DNA of 64,000 bases from Tistlia consotensis USBA 355 (GTDB lineage: Bacteria > Pseudomonadota > Alphaproteobacteria > Kiloniellales > DSM-21159). The notes beneath the pieces are model-generated. The model was not told where the DNA came from. It saw only the letters and a list, made by a program, of their open reading frames with translations, and made no database searches. The translations under genes were made by a program, and so were the position numbers. The DNA is taken from the NCBI RefSeq assembly GCF_900177295.1, contig NZ_FWZX01000024.1:1-64000 (forward strand), in the 5' to 3' direction. Each line of letters begins with the position of its first letter. Position 1 is the stretch's first letter. This document shows positions 37,229 to 45,613 of this stretch, piece by piece.

Positions 37229-37242
37229 TTGACCAGGATCAA
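37229..37242. promoter_or_regulatory. FNR/FixK-type box TTGACCAGGATCAA
   Basis: TTGA and TCAA half-sites are exactly six bases apart, matching the FNR/FixK consensus TTGATNNNNATCAA with only one half-site extension base changed. It is in the divergent gap between hugZ and the DUF2892 gene, 65 bases before the latter's start. Oxygen-responsive control of one or both genes is inferred. Confidence 0.6.
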
Positions 37243-37306
37243 GGAGGAACCGCGGGCGCGGTGTCATGGTTGGCCATCATATTCACCTTTCTGAAAGGGT
37301 CCAACC

Positions 37307-37507
37307 GTGAGGCGCAACCTGGCTACCTGGGACCGCGTCGCCCGCCTCGTCGTCGGCGCCGTCCTGATCGCCCTCGTCTTCGTCGGGCCGCAGACGCCCT
37401 GGGGCTGGATCGGCATCGTGCCGATCGTCACGGCGCTGGCCGGCTTCTGCCCGGCCTACCGGATCTTCGGCCTCTCGACCTGCCCCCTGAGCCCGAAGCG
37501 TCCCTGA
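37307..37507 (+). CDS. DUF2892 (YgaP-like) small membrane protein
   Basis: 66 residues from a GTG start preceded by GAAAGGG. Two membrane helices (ARLVVGAVLIALVFVG and WIGIVPIVTALAGFCPAYRIFG, in outline) with the GFCPAYRIFGLSTCP ending that is diagnostic for DUF2892, the domain also fused to the rhodanese YgaP. Two cysteines (C48 and C59 approximately) could take part in sulfur or redox chemistry. An FNR-like box precedes it. Confidence 0.82.
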   Translation: MRRNLATWDRVARLVVGAVLIALVFVGPQTPWGWIGIVPIVTALAGFCPAYRIFGLSTCPLSPKRP

Positions 37508-37535
37508 CCGGCACCCCTGCCGGGATTCCCCTCCT

Positions 37536-37569
37536 GCGGCCGCGCCCCCGGCTCCCCGGGCGCGGCCGC
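37536..37569 (+). terminator. GC-rich hairpin after the DUF2892 gene
   Basis: A 12-base perfect stem, GCGGCCGCGCCC (37536-37547) and GGGCGCGGCCGC (37558-37569), with a 10-base loop, starts 28 bases after the stop. No T tract follows, so termination may need Rho or be incomplete. Confidence 0.5.
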
Positions 37570-37772
37570 CAGTCCTATCCGCAATCGTTCGGGCGCTCGG
37601 GCACAAAATCGTTGCATCGTGCGTTACGCTGACGATTTGAACGGAGGCGCGGAAAAGCGCGGCCGGCCCAATGGCGCCAAGCCGCCGCCGCAATCGCGTC
37701 AAAAGTGGCGACTATCCATAATGCCGATCGGCGGCCCGCACGGGCCGGGGGCATTTCCGGGGAGCCTGACAG

Positions 37773-38471
37773 ATGCAGAACAACATCGCCCTGGTCGACG
37801 ACGACCGGCACATCCTGACGTCGGTGTCGATCGCCCTGGAGGCCGAGGGCTTCAAGGTGCGCAGCTACGCCGACGGCTCCGAGGCGCTGCGCGGCCTGAC
37901 GGTGCAGCCGGCCGACCTGGTCGTGCTCGACATCAAGATGCCGCGCATGGACGGCATGGAGCTGCTGCGCCGGCTGCGCGAGGACTCCAACGTGCCGGTC
38001 ATCTTCCTGACCTCGAAGGACGACGAGGTCGACGAGCTGCTCGGCCTGCGCATGGGCGCCGACGACTACATCAAGAAGCCCTTCTCCCAGCGCCTGCTGA
38101 TCGAGCGGATCCGCGCCCTGCTGCGTCGCGAGCGCTCGGCCAAGGAGGAGACCCAGCCGACCAGCGAGGCGCCGATCGTGCGCGGCGAGCTGGTGCTCGA
38201 CCCGGGCCGCCACCTCTGCACCTGGAAGTCGGCCCAGGTGAACCTGACGGTGACCGAGTTCCTGATCCTGCGCGCGCTCGCCCAGCGGCCCGGCCACGTC
38301 AAGAACCGCGACCAGCTGATGGACGCCGCCTACGGCGAGCACATCTACGTCGACGACCGCACGATCGACAGCCACATCAAGCGCCTGCGCAAGAAGTTCA
38401 AGGAAGTCGACGACGACTTCGCGCAGATCGAGACGCTCTACGGCGTTGGCTACCGCTACAAGGACGGGTGA
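37773..38471 (+). CDS. chvI: ChvI-like response regulator
   Basis: 232 residues. Receiver domain with acidic D9-D11, phosphorylation site D53 in [12 protein letters not shown] and K in DDYIKKPF (~101-105); then an OmpR-type winged helix ([24 protein letters not shown], in outline ~155-178; [14 protein letters not shown]). Partner of the kinase ChvG encoded 69 bases downstream. In alphaproteobacteria ChvI controls envelope and acid-stress genes and central carbon metabolism. GGGGAG precedes the ATG by eight bases. Confidence 0.92.
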   Translation: MQNNIALVDDDRHILTSVSIALEAEGFKVRSYADGSEALRGLTVQPADLVVLDIKMPRMDGMELLRRLREDSNVPVIFLTSKDDEVDELLGLRMGADDYIKKPFSQRLLIERIRALLRRERSAKEETQPTSEAPIVRGELVLDPGRHLCTWKSAQVNLTVTEFLILRALAQRPGHVKNRDQLMDAAYGEHIYVDDRTIDSHIKRLRKKFKEVDDDFAQIETLYGVGYRYKDG

Positions 38472-38540
38472 GCCGCGTCAGGGTCGAGACCTCTGGGGGG
38501 AGGGATGCGAACGTGACCGGCCGCTCCCGGAGACTGTAGA

Positions 38541-40292
38541 GTGGGCGCCATCATGAGTCCGGACACCCCTGTCCCGCCGCGGTCGTCGCGGTCCCGACGA
38601 GCACGCGCCCGGGCGCAGGCTGCCCTCGACCGCTCGTCGGCGACGGCGCACGGCGTCGCCGAGCGTCACGCCCGCGCCAGCGCGGCGGTCGGCCATCGGC
38701 GCCGGCCGGCCTGGCGATCGCCGCTGACCCGCCGCATCCTGATCCTCAACGTGATGGTCCTGGCGATCCCGGTGCTCGGCCTGCTGCACCTCGACCAGTA
38801 CCGCATGAGCCTGATCAACTCCGAGCTGGCGGCGCTGCAGACCCAGGCCGACACCCTGGCCTCGGCGCTCGGCACCGCGGCGGTGCGCGACGGTGCGGAC
38901 GGCAAGCAGGAGCTGATCCCCGACACGGCGCGCCAGCTGCTGCGCGTCGGCCTGTCCACGACCGGCGCCCGCGCCCGGGTGTTCGGCCGCGACGGCACGC
39001 TGGTCGCCGACTCGAGCCTGCTCGCCGGACCGCTCGGCCAGGTGCAGGTCGTCGAGCTGCCGCCGCCCGACCACACGCCGAGCTACCTGATCTGGATCGA
39101 GGACCTCTACCGCACGATCCGCCAGCTGCTCGAGGGCAAGCGCCAGCTGCCGCTCTACATCGAGGTGCCCGAGCAGACCGCGGCCTCCTACGAGGAGGCC
39201 GCCTCGGCCCTGCAGGGCGAGCACGCCAGCCGGATCCGCGCCGACTCGACCGGCCGGCTGTTCCTCTCGGTCGCCGTGCCGGTGCAGCGCTACCGCCAGG
39301 TCGTCGCCGCCCTGATGCTGACCAAGGACGGCAGCTCGGTCGACAAGGCGGTGCAGGACCGCCGGCGCGACGTGCTGCTGGTCTTCGGCGTGGCGCTCGG
39401 CGTCACGATCCTGCTGTCGCTCTATCTCGCGCGCACTATCGCGACGCCGATCCGCCGGCTCGCGGACGCCGCCGACCGGGTGCGCGGCACCTCCGGGCGC
39501 AGCGAGAACATCCCGGACTGGAGCAACCGCAAGGACGAGATCGGCGACCTCTCCGGCGCGCTGCGCGAGATGACCCAGGCGCTGCACGCGCGCATGGAGG
39601 CGATCGAGGGCTTCGCCGCCGACGTCGCCCACGAGATCAAGAACCCGCTGACCTCGCTGCGCAGCGCCGTCGAGACGGTCGCCCGGGTCGAGGACCCGGA
39701 CCAGCAGAAGAAGCTGATGGGCATCATCGTCGACGACGTGCAGCGCCTCGACCGCCTGATCAGCGACATCTCCGACGCCTCGCGGCTCGACGCCGAGCTG
39801 GCCCGCGGCACCTCCGAGGAGGTCGACCTGAAGCGCCTGCTCGAGGCCCTGGTCGAGGTCCAGCGCGCCGGCATAGAGGCGGGCGGCCCGAGCTACCGGC
39901 TCGAGATCGACCCGCGCGAGGACCTGCGGGTCGAGGGCATCGAGGGGCGCCTCGGCCAGGTGTTCCGCAACCTGATCGCCAACGCGACCTCCTTCTCGCC
40001 GCCGCGCGGCACGATCCACCTGGCGGCCCGGCGCGAGCGCGGCCGCGGCCGCAACGACGACACCATCGTCGTCACGGTCGCCGACGAGGGCCCGGGCATT
40101 CCGCCCGACAAGCTCGACGACATCTTCGACCGCTTCTACTCCGAGCGGCCGAAGGGCGAGAAGTTCGGCACCCACTCGGGCCTGGGGCTCTCGATCTCCA
40201 GGCAGATCGTCGAGGCCCACGGCGGCGTCATCTACGCCGAGAACCGCTCCGAAGGCGGCGCCCGCTTCACCGTGACCCTGCCGGCCGGCTGA
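38541..40292 (+). CDS. chvG: ChvG-like sensor histidine kinase
   Basis: 583 residues from a GTG start (ATG at 38553 is an alternative). A basic N-terminus precedes membrane helix 1 (ILILNVMVLAIPVLGLLHL, ~67-85), a periplasmic sensor part to ~275, helix 2 (VLLVFGVALGVTILLSLYLA, ~278-297), HAMP, the phosphorylated His in AADVAHEIKNPLTSLR (~366), and the ATPase with RNLIANATSFS (N box), DEGPGIPPDK and GLGLSISRQ. ChvG senses acid or cell-wall stress in relatives and phosphorylates ChvI. Confidence 0.92.
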   Translation: MGAIMSPDTPVPPRSSRSRRARARAQAALDRSSATAHGVAERHARASAAVGHRRRPAWRSPLTRRILILNVMVLAIPVLGLLHLDQYRMSLINSELAALQTQADTLASALGTAAVRDGADGKQELIPDTARQLLRVGLSTTGARARVFGRDGTLVADSSLLAGPLGQVQVVELPPPDHTPSYLIWIEDLYRTIRQLLEGKRQLPLYIEVPEQTAASYEEAASALQGEHASRIRADSTGRLFLSVAVPVQRYRQVVAALMLTKDGSSVDKAVQDRRRDVLLVFGVALGVTILLSLYLARTIATPIRRLADAADRVRGTSGRSENIPDWSNRKDEIGDLSGALREMTQALHARMEAIEGFAADVAHEIKNPLTSLRSAVETVARVEDPDQQKKLMGIIVDDVQRLDRLISDISDASRLDAELARGTSEEVDLKRLLEALVEVQRAGIEAGGPSYRLEIDPREDLRVEGIEGRLGQVFRNLIANATSFSPPRGTIHLAARRERGRGRNDDTIVVTVADEGPGIPPDKLDDIFDRFYSERPKGEKFGTHSGLGLSISRQIVEAHGGVIYAENRSEGGARFTVTLPAG

Positions 40293-40385
40293 GCGCGCGT
40301 TGCGGAGCGGAAACGGCACCGTCGGCCTCGCCCCGTCATGCGGGCGATTCCAACTGCAACAAATCCGGCCTAGATAGGGGCCGGC

Positions 40386-41756
40386 ATGCAAGAGATCCAC
40401 GCCACCTGCGTCGCCCTGCCGAGCCCGATCGGGCCGCTCGGCCTGCTGCTGCTCGGCGCCCCGGGCAGCGGCAAGTCGGACCTGGCGCTGCGCCTGGTCG
40501 ACGCCGGCGGCTGGCTGGTCGCCGACGACCGGGTCCGCCTCGAGGCGCAGGAGGGCCTGCTGCAGGCCCGCCCGCTGCCCGGCTTCGAGGGCCTGGTGGC
40601 GCTGCGCGGCCTCGGCCTCGCCCAGATCGCCCGTCTCGAGTCCGCCCCGGTCGCGCTGGCCGTCAGGCTCCAGCCGGGCGCGGGGCTGGCCGCCGACGCC
40701 GAGCCCCTGCCCGAGGAGAGCGCCGAGCGCATCGCCGGCTGCGACGTCCCCGTCATCGCCCTCGACCCGGCGGCCGCCTCGGCCGTGCCGCGGATCCGCC
40801 TCGCCCTGACCGCGCGCGCCGCCGCCCTGGCCAAGCCGGCCGAGCCGCCCGGCCGCCGCGCGCCGCTGGAGCGGCGCGGCGGCCCGCTGCCGGTGGTCCT
40901 GGTCACCGGCATGTCGGGGGCCGGCCGCACCACCGCGCTCAAGGTGCTCGAGGACCTCGGCTACGAGGCGATCGACAACCTGCCGCTCAACCTGCTGGCG
41001 CGCGCCGTCACCGAGGGCGAGCTGGGCCGGGCCGTCGCGATCGGCGCCGACGTGCGCAACCGCAACTTCGCCGCCGGCCCGCTGCTCGAGCAGCTCGGCC
41101 GGCTCGAGGCCGATCCCGCCCTCAAGGTCACGCTGCTGTTCGTCGACTGCGACGACGAGGTGCTGCAGCGCCGCTTCACCGAGACCCGGCGGCGGCACCC
41201 GCTGGCCGAGGAGCGGCCGCTCGCCGACGGCATCGCCGCCGAGCGCCGGCTGCTCGCCCCCCTGCGCGAGCGCGCCGACGTGATCATCGACACCTCCTCG
41301 ATGGCCCTGCCGGAGTTCCGCCGCAGCCTGGCCGAGCGGCTGGCCCTGGCCCAGGGCCCGCGCATGGGCGTCTTCGTGACCTCCTTTTCCTTCCGCGTCG
41401 GCCTGCCGCGCGAGGCCGACCTGGTGTTCGACGTGCGCTTCCTGCGCAACCCGCACTACGACGCGGCGCTGAGGCCGCTGACCGGGCGCGACGCCGCGGT
41501 CGCCGACTACGTCGCCGCGGACGCCGCCTTCGCGCCCTTCTTCCAGTCCCTGACCGGCCTGCTGCAGCCGCTGCTGCCGCGCTACGAGGCCGAGGGCAAG
41601 AGCTACCTGACCATCGCCATCGGCTGCACCGGCGGCCGCCACCGCTCGGTCGCGACCGCCGAGAAGCTGGCGCACTGGCTGGCCGTGCTCGGCTGGCCGG
41701 TCGGCCTGGTGCACCGCGATCTGGACCGGGGGCAGGAGGGCAAGGCCCCGGCCTGA
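40386..41756 (+). CDS. Fusion of HPr kinase/phosphorylase domain and RapZ
   Basis: 456 residues in one uninterrupted frame. Residues ~1-148 are the short alphaproteobacterial HPr kinase: Walker A GAPGSGKS (24-31), LVADDRV (44-50) and the family loop ALRGLGLAQI (72-81). After a Pro/Arg-rich linker (~150-168), residues ~170-456 are RapZ: VTGMSGAGRTTALKVLEDLG (173-192, with Arg in place of the Walker A Lys), IDNLPLNLL, TSFSFRVGLPREADLVFDVRFLRNPHY (in outline) and the C-terminal GCTGGRHRSV. HprK phosphorylates HPr on serine; RapZ is an RNA-binding regulator of amino-sugar synthesis. Usually these are two neighbouring genes. Confidence 0.88.
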   Translation: MQEIHATCVALPSPIGPLGLLLLGAPGSGKSDLALRLVDAGGWLVADDRVRLEAQEGLLQARPLPGFEGLVALRGLGLAQIARLESAPVALAVRLQPGAGLAADAEPLPEESAERIAGCDVPVIALDPAAASAVPRIRLALTARAAALAKPAEPPGRRAPLERRGGPLPVVLVTGMSGAGRTTALKVLEDLGYEAIDNLPLNLLARAVTEGELGRAVAIGADVRNRNFAAGPLLEQLGRLEADPALKVTLLFVDCDDEVLQRRFTETRRRHPLAEERPLADGIAAERRLLAPLRERADVIIDTSSMALPEFRRSLAERLALAQGPRMGVFVTSFSFRVGLPREADLVFDVRFLRNPHYDAALRPLTGRDAAVADYVAADAAFAPFFQSLTGLLQPLLPRYEAEGKSYLTIAIGCTGGRHRSVATAEKLAHWLAVLGWPVGLVHRDLDRGQEGKAPA

Positions 41757-41869
41757 CCGCCGCGCCGCGGCCCGTCCCGGCGGCCGATTCGGGCGAGGAA
41801 GACGATTCGCCGGTGTCACGCCGGCCGGTTTTGCGCTAGAACGCCGGACCTGCTCCATAAGGCACGAGC

Positions 41870-42280
41870 ATGATCGGTCTGCTTCTCGTTACCCACGGCA
41901 ACCTGGCCCGCGAGTTCGTTTCGGCCATGGAACACGTCGTCGGACCCCAGGCCCAGGTCGCCACCGTCTGCATCGGTCCCGAGGACGACATGGAGGAGCG
42001 GCGCCAGGAGATCCTGGACAAGGCCGCCAAGGTCGACAGCGGCACCGGCGTCGTCATCGTCACCGACATGTTCGGCGGCACGCCCTCGAACCTGGCGATC
42101 TCGCTGCTCGACCAGGCCAAGGTCGAGGTCATCGCCGGCGCCAACCTGCCGATGCTGATCAAGCTGGCCAGTCTGCGCGGCCGCGACAGCCTGCAGGATG
42201 CGGTGGCCCAGGCGCAGGAGGCCGGCCGCAAGTACATCGCCGTCGCCTCGCAGCTGCTGAAGGACGAGGCGGCCAGCTAG
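41870..42280 (+). CDS. manX: PTS EIIA component, mannose family
   Basis: 136 residues. The phosphorylated histidine is H9 in LLLVTHGNLA; TDMFGGTPSN (~65-74) is the other EIIA-Man signature. No EIIB, EIIC or EIID lies in the window, so it likely serves as a regulator that reads the PTS phosphorylation state. Next gene (HPr) starts 12 bases on. Confidence 0.92.
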   Translation: MIGLLLVTHGNLAREFVSAMEHVVGPQAQVATVCIGPEDDMEERRQEILDKAAKVDSGTGVVIVTDMFGGTPSNLAISLLDQAKVEVIAGANLPMLIKLASLRGRDSLQDAVAQAQEAGRKYIAVASQLLKDEAAS

Positions 42281-42292
42281 GAGACGGGCAGC

Positions 42293-42580
42293 ATGTCGGA
42301 ACAGACCGGCCAGGCGGCCGCCCGTCGCGTCGTCATCTGCAACAAGAAGGGCCTCCATGCCCGCGCCGCGGCGAAGTTCGTCAAGACGGTCGCGGCGCAC
42401 GACGCCGCCGTCCTGGTGCGGCGCGGCGAGTCCGAGGTGCCGGGCTCCTCGATGCTCGGCCTGATGATGCTGGCGGCCGGCCCCGGCTGCGAGCTCGAGC
42501 TGGCGGCCGAAGGACCGCAGGCGGAGGCGGTGCTGGCCGCGCTCGCCGACCTGGTGGCGCGGCGCTTCGATGAAGACTGA
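42293..42580 (+). CDS. ptsH: Phosphocarrier protein HPr
   Basis: 95 residues. The active histidine is H22 in KKGLHARAAAKF. The serine target of HPr kinase is S53 in VPGSSMLGLMML, exactly 31 residues on, as His15 and Ser46 are in classic HPr. A kinase for this serine is encoded two genes upstream. A clean AGGAGACGGGCAGC Shine-Dalgarno precedes the ATG. Confidence 0.95.
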   Translation: MSEQTGQAAARRVVICNKKGLHARAAAKFVKTVAAHDAAVLVRRGESEVPGSSMLGLMMLAAGPGCELELAAEGPQAEAVLAALADLVARRFDED

Positions 42581-44384
42581 GGCCAAGACAGGGGCGAAGA
42601 CCGCGAAGGACGGCCGGAAGGCGGGGGGCGAGCGCGTCCTGCAGGGCCTCGGCGTCGCGCCCGGCATCGCCATCGGCGCCGTCTACCTGGCGCGCGGCGC
42701 CGAGCTGCGCGTGCCGCGCTACCAGATCCCGGCGCGGCGCGCCAAGCCCGAGGTCGAGCGCTACGAGGCGGCGATCCGCCAGGCCATGCGCCAGCTCGAC
42801 AAGCTGCGCGCCAAGGCCGAGGCCTTCCACGGCGCCTCGGCCGAGGAGCTCGGCTTCCTGCTCGAGGCGCACGGCCAGATGCTGCGCTCCGGCCGCCTGC
42901 GCGAGGGCGTGCGCCGGCGCATCGTCGAGGAGCGCAACAACGCCGAGTACGCCGTCGCCGCAGAGATCGAGGCGATCGCGGAGGCCTTCGGCTCGGTCGA
43001 GGACGACTACCTGGCGGCGCGGGCCGAGGAGGTCCGCCAGGTCGGCCACCGCATCCTGCGCAACCTGACGGAGCGCACCTTCAGCTCCTTCGCCGAGCTG
43101 CCGGCCGGCTCGGTGATCCTGGCCGAGGAGGTGACGCCGGCCGACACCGCCCTGATGGACCCGCACAAGGTCGGCGGCTTCGCCTCGGTGCTCGGCGGCG
43201 CCGAGGGCCACACCGCGATCATGGCCCGCTCGCTCGGCATTCCGGCGGTGCTCGGCGTCGCCGAGCTCCTGGCCCACGCCGCCCAGGGCGCCCCGGTCAT
43301 CGTCGACGGCGACCAGGGCCTGGTCGTGCTCAACCCGACCAAGCGGCGCCTGGAGAGCTATCGCAAGCGCCAGCTGAAGCAGCATGCCGAGAGCCGCTCG
43401 CTCGGCCGCCTGCGCGACCTGCCGGCCGAGACGCTCGACGGCTGCCGCGTCAGGCTGCTGGCCAACCTGGAGCTGCCCGGCGAGGTCGAGCCGTCGCTCG
43501 CCGCGGGCGCCGAGGGCGTCGGCCTGCTGCGCACCGAGTTCCTGTTCATGAACCGCGACGACCTGCCCGACGAGGACGAGCAGGCGGCGATCCTGACCGC
43601 CGTCGTCAAGGGCATGGCCGGACGGCCGGTGACGGTGCGCACGCTCGACGTCGGCGGCGAGAAGCTGGCGACGGCGCTCGGCGCGCACCTCGGCGAGTCG
43701 GCGAACCCGGCGCTCGGCCTGCGCGCCATCCGCCTGTCGCTGCGCGTGCCCGAGCTGCTCGAGGCGCAGCTGGCGGCGATCCTGCGCGCCGGCGCCCACG
43801 GCCCGGTGCGCATGCTGCTGCCGATGGTCGCCTCGGTCGAGGAGGTGCGCGCCGTGCGCGTGATCCTGCAGAAGGTCGTCGCCCGGCTGCGCCGGCGCGG
43901 CGTCGCGATCGCCGACCCGCTGCCGCCGCTCGGCGCCATGATCGAGATACCGGGCGCCGCGCTGGCCGCCGACGCGCTGATCCGCGAGGTCGACTTCTTC
44001 GCGATCGGCACCAACGACCTGATCATGTACACCCTGGCCATCGACCGCGGCGACGAGCGGGTCGCCCACCTCTACGACCCGCTGCACCCGGCGGTGCTGC
44101 GCCTGATCCACTTCGCCGCCGACGCCGCGCTGCGTGCCGGCAAGCCGGTCTCGGTCTGCGGCGAGATGGCCGGCGACCCGCGCTTCGCCGGCCTGTTCGT
44201 CGGCTGGGGCATCCGCGAGCTCTCGATGCGCGCGCCGGCGATCCCCCAGGTCAAGCGCCGCCTGCGCGCCATGGACAGCGGCGGCGCCGGCCGCCTGGTC
44301 GCGACCGCGATGCTGGAGAGCGACCGCGCCGCCGTCTCGCGCCTGCTCGAAGCCTTCGAGCAGGCCGAGGCGCGGCGCCGCTAG
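42570..44384 (+). CDS. ptsI: PTS enzyme I (phosphoenolpyruvate--protein phosphotransferase)
   Basis: 604 residues; start lies inside the last 11 bases of ptsH. It transfers phosphate from PEP to HPr. The phosphohistidine is in LGGAEGHTAIMARSLGIPAV (~208-227), and PEP-binding motifs EGVGLLRTEFLFM (~313), a GTNDLIMYTLAIDR region (~480) and VCGEMAGDP (~530) are present. There is no N-terminal GAF domain, so it is PtsI-like rather than PtsP. A ~20-residue Lys/Ala-rich N-terminal extension precedes the usual start. Confidence 0.94.
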   Translation: MKTEAKTGAKTAKDGRKAGGERVLQGLGVAPGIAIGAVYLARGAELRVPRYQIPARRAKPEVERYEAAIRQAMRQLDKLRAKAEAFHGASAEELGFLLEAHGQMLRSGRLREGVRRRIVEERNNAEYAVAAEIEAIAEAFGSVEDDYLAARAEEVRQVGHRILRNLTERTFSSFAELPAGSVILAEEVTPADTALMDPHKVGGFASVLGGAEGHTAIMARSLGIPAVLGVAELLAHAAQGAPVIVDGDQGLVVLNPTKRRLESYRKRQLKQHAESRSLGRLRDLPAETLDGCRVRLLANLELPGEVEPSLAAGAEGVGLLRTEFLFMNRDDLPDEDEQAAILTAVVKGMAGRPVTVRTLDVGGEKLATALGAHLGESANPALGLRAIRLSLRVPELLEAQLAAILRAGAHGPVRMLLPMVASVEEVRAVRVILQKVVARLRRRGVAIADPLPPLGAMIEIPGAALAADALIREVDFFAIGTNDLIMYTLAIDRGDERVAHLYDPLHPAVLRLIHFAADAALRAGKPVSVCGEMAGDPRFAGLFVGWGIRELSMRAPAIPQVKRRLRAMDSGGAGRLVATAMLESDRAAVSRLLEAFEQAEARRR

Positions 44385-44416
44385 GGGTCGCTCGGTAGCC
44401 CCCTGCCGCAATCTCG

Positions 44417-45109
44417 CTACTCTCGCCGACCTGCCTTCAAGATTTTCACAATCTGTTCGCCGGTGAGGTCGATGCCGATGAGCTGTGCTCGCATAGGGTC
44501 AAAGACTTGTAGCATGCGGCGATACACTGCCACTCTCGGCATATGAGAATTTAGGTCTCTGCCTTTGAATTCGGCAAAACGACCCATCTTCTCTATGAGG
44601 AAGCGCGCGACCCCAAGGTGTTCTGACTCGTTATTTCCATCAAATCCGATGAATTCAACATTGTTGAGCCCGATCTCTCCTTTAATTTTTTCCTTCTCGG
44701 GCTTTGGCATTTTCTTGAAGCTGCCCTCTATGAAAGACCACATATCAAGAACGTTGACAACTTCTGAGACAATGACTGGGCTGTCTTCGTGTTCGTGCAG
44801 AATTACTTGTAGTTCCCACCCAAGTGCCCAATAGTGACCGCCAGTAATAGCGGACATGACGAATTCAGGATCTATTTCTCTACTTATTAGATTCTGTCTG
44901 TAAAGGTCGCTAATCATGGCAATTATAAGGCGTTCGCCTGGGGTTAGTTTCGTGGCCGGCGCGCTTTCGGCTTCGAATCCCTTTTCAATTAGGCGACGTG
45001 CTGCTTCCGAGCGGGAGGGAAGGTCAGATTGTCGACCACGCCATTGGTCGAGTCGATCCAGCGTCGTCTGATCCAAGCGCATCTCGAAACGTTCGCTCTT
45101 AGGCTGCAT
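44417..45109 (-). CDS. Ribbon-helix-helix plus YfbU-domain protein, AT-rich islet
   Basis: 230 residues from an ATG with ACGGAGAACGAG upstream. Residues ~5-45 look like an RHH DNA-binding domain (SERFEMRLDQTTLDRLDQWRG, in outline; RSEAARRLIEKGFE). Residues ~57-228 match E. coli YfbU: LTPGERLIIAMISDLY, VEFIGFDGNNESEHLGVARF (~150) and YRRMLQVFDPMRAQL, ending in a QIVKILKA helix. Function unknown, probably a self-regulated DNA binder. The gene is far poorer in G+C than its neighbours, a sign of transfer. It lies between ptsI and rpmI, facing ptsI. Confidence 0.8.
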   Translation of the reverse strand: MQPKSERFEMRLDQTTLDRLDQWRGRQSDLPSRSEAARRLIEKGFEAESAPATKLTPGERLIIAMISDLYRQNLISREIDPEFVMSAITGGHYWALGWELQVILHEHEDSPVIVSEVVNVLDMWSFIEGSFKKMPKPEKEKIKGEIGLNNVEFIGFDGNNESEHLGVARFLIEKMGRFAEFKGRDLNSHMPRVAVYRRMLQVFDPMRAQLIGIDLTGEQIVKILKAGRRE

Positions 45110-45136
45110 CTCGTTCTCCGTATTTTTGCCGTCGTG

Positions 45137-45161
45137 TACGGTGTTTATACGGAATATACGG
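45137..45161. promoter_or_regulatory. Three TACGG direct repeats upstream of the RHH-YfbU gene
   Basis: TACGG occurs at 45137-45141, 45148-45152 and 45157-45161 (CCGTA on the coding strand of the islet gene), 28-52 bases before its start. The TATATT between two copies on that strand could be a -10 box. Tandem short direct repeats over a promoter are typical of operators for RHH proteins, suggesting self-repression. Confidence 0.45.
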
Positions 45162-45379
45162 CGTTGATTGCGGGTGTCAAGGTTCGGTCAGATGGCCGCT
45201 TTCTTGAGGTACGCGATGCAAAGTAACCGAGCCTCGCTCGACGGCGTCTTCCGTGTCGCTTGCATCGCCCGGGCCGCACCGCTATAACCGCCCGCTTCCG
45301 AACCGGTGGTCCGGGCCAACAGGCATGCCTGGCCGCCGCGAAGGTCCCGACAGCGGGACCGCCACTCATGAGGATGAAA

Positions 45380-45583
45380 ATGCCGAAACTGAAGTCGAAG
45401 AGCGGCGCCAAGAAGCGCTTCAGCGTGACCGGCTCCGGCCGCGTGCGCGCCAACTCCGCGGGCCTCCGCCACGGCCTCCGCAAGCGTCCCCAGAAGATGA
45501 AGCGCCAGGCGCGCGGCACGATGATCCTGGCGGACGCCGACGGCAAGGTCGTCAAGCGTCACTTCCTGCCCTACGCCAAGTAG
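45380..45583 (+). CDS. rpmI: 50S ribosomal protein L35
   Basis: 67 residues from the ATG before [17 protein letters not shown] five bases upstream decides this start over two earlier in-frame ATGs. Basic L35 pattern with [20 protein letters not shown] (20-39 region) and a C-terminal [11 protein letters not shown]. It is followed by rplT at 30 bases. infC, often the gene before rpmI, is not present here. Confidence 0.95.
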   Translation: MPKLKSKSGAKKRFSVTGSGRVRANSAGLRHGLRKRPQKMKRQARGTMILADADGKVVKRHFLPYAK

Positions 45584-45613
45584 CGGCCGAACGCTTTCCA
45601 GGAGGCTGAGACT

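Noticed and set aside
37583-37638. Repeated AATCGTT and an AAATCGT/ACGATTT inverted pair before chvI
   Set aside because: Noted as a possible autoregulatory site, but the spacing does not match the ChvI box I know, and short matches like this are expected by chance.
38478-41858. A 1126-codon open frame on the minus strand opposite chvG and the HprK-RapZ fusion
   Set aside because: It is a shadow of GC-rich codon use: its product is Arg/Gly/Ala/Asp-rich without any domain, while the plus-strand genes carry full motif sets.
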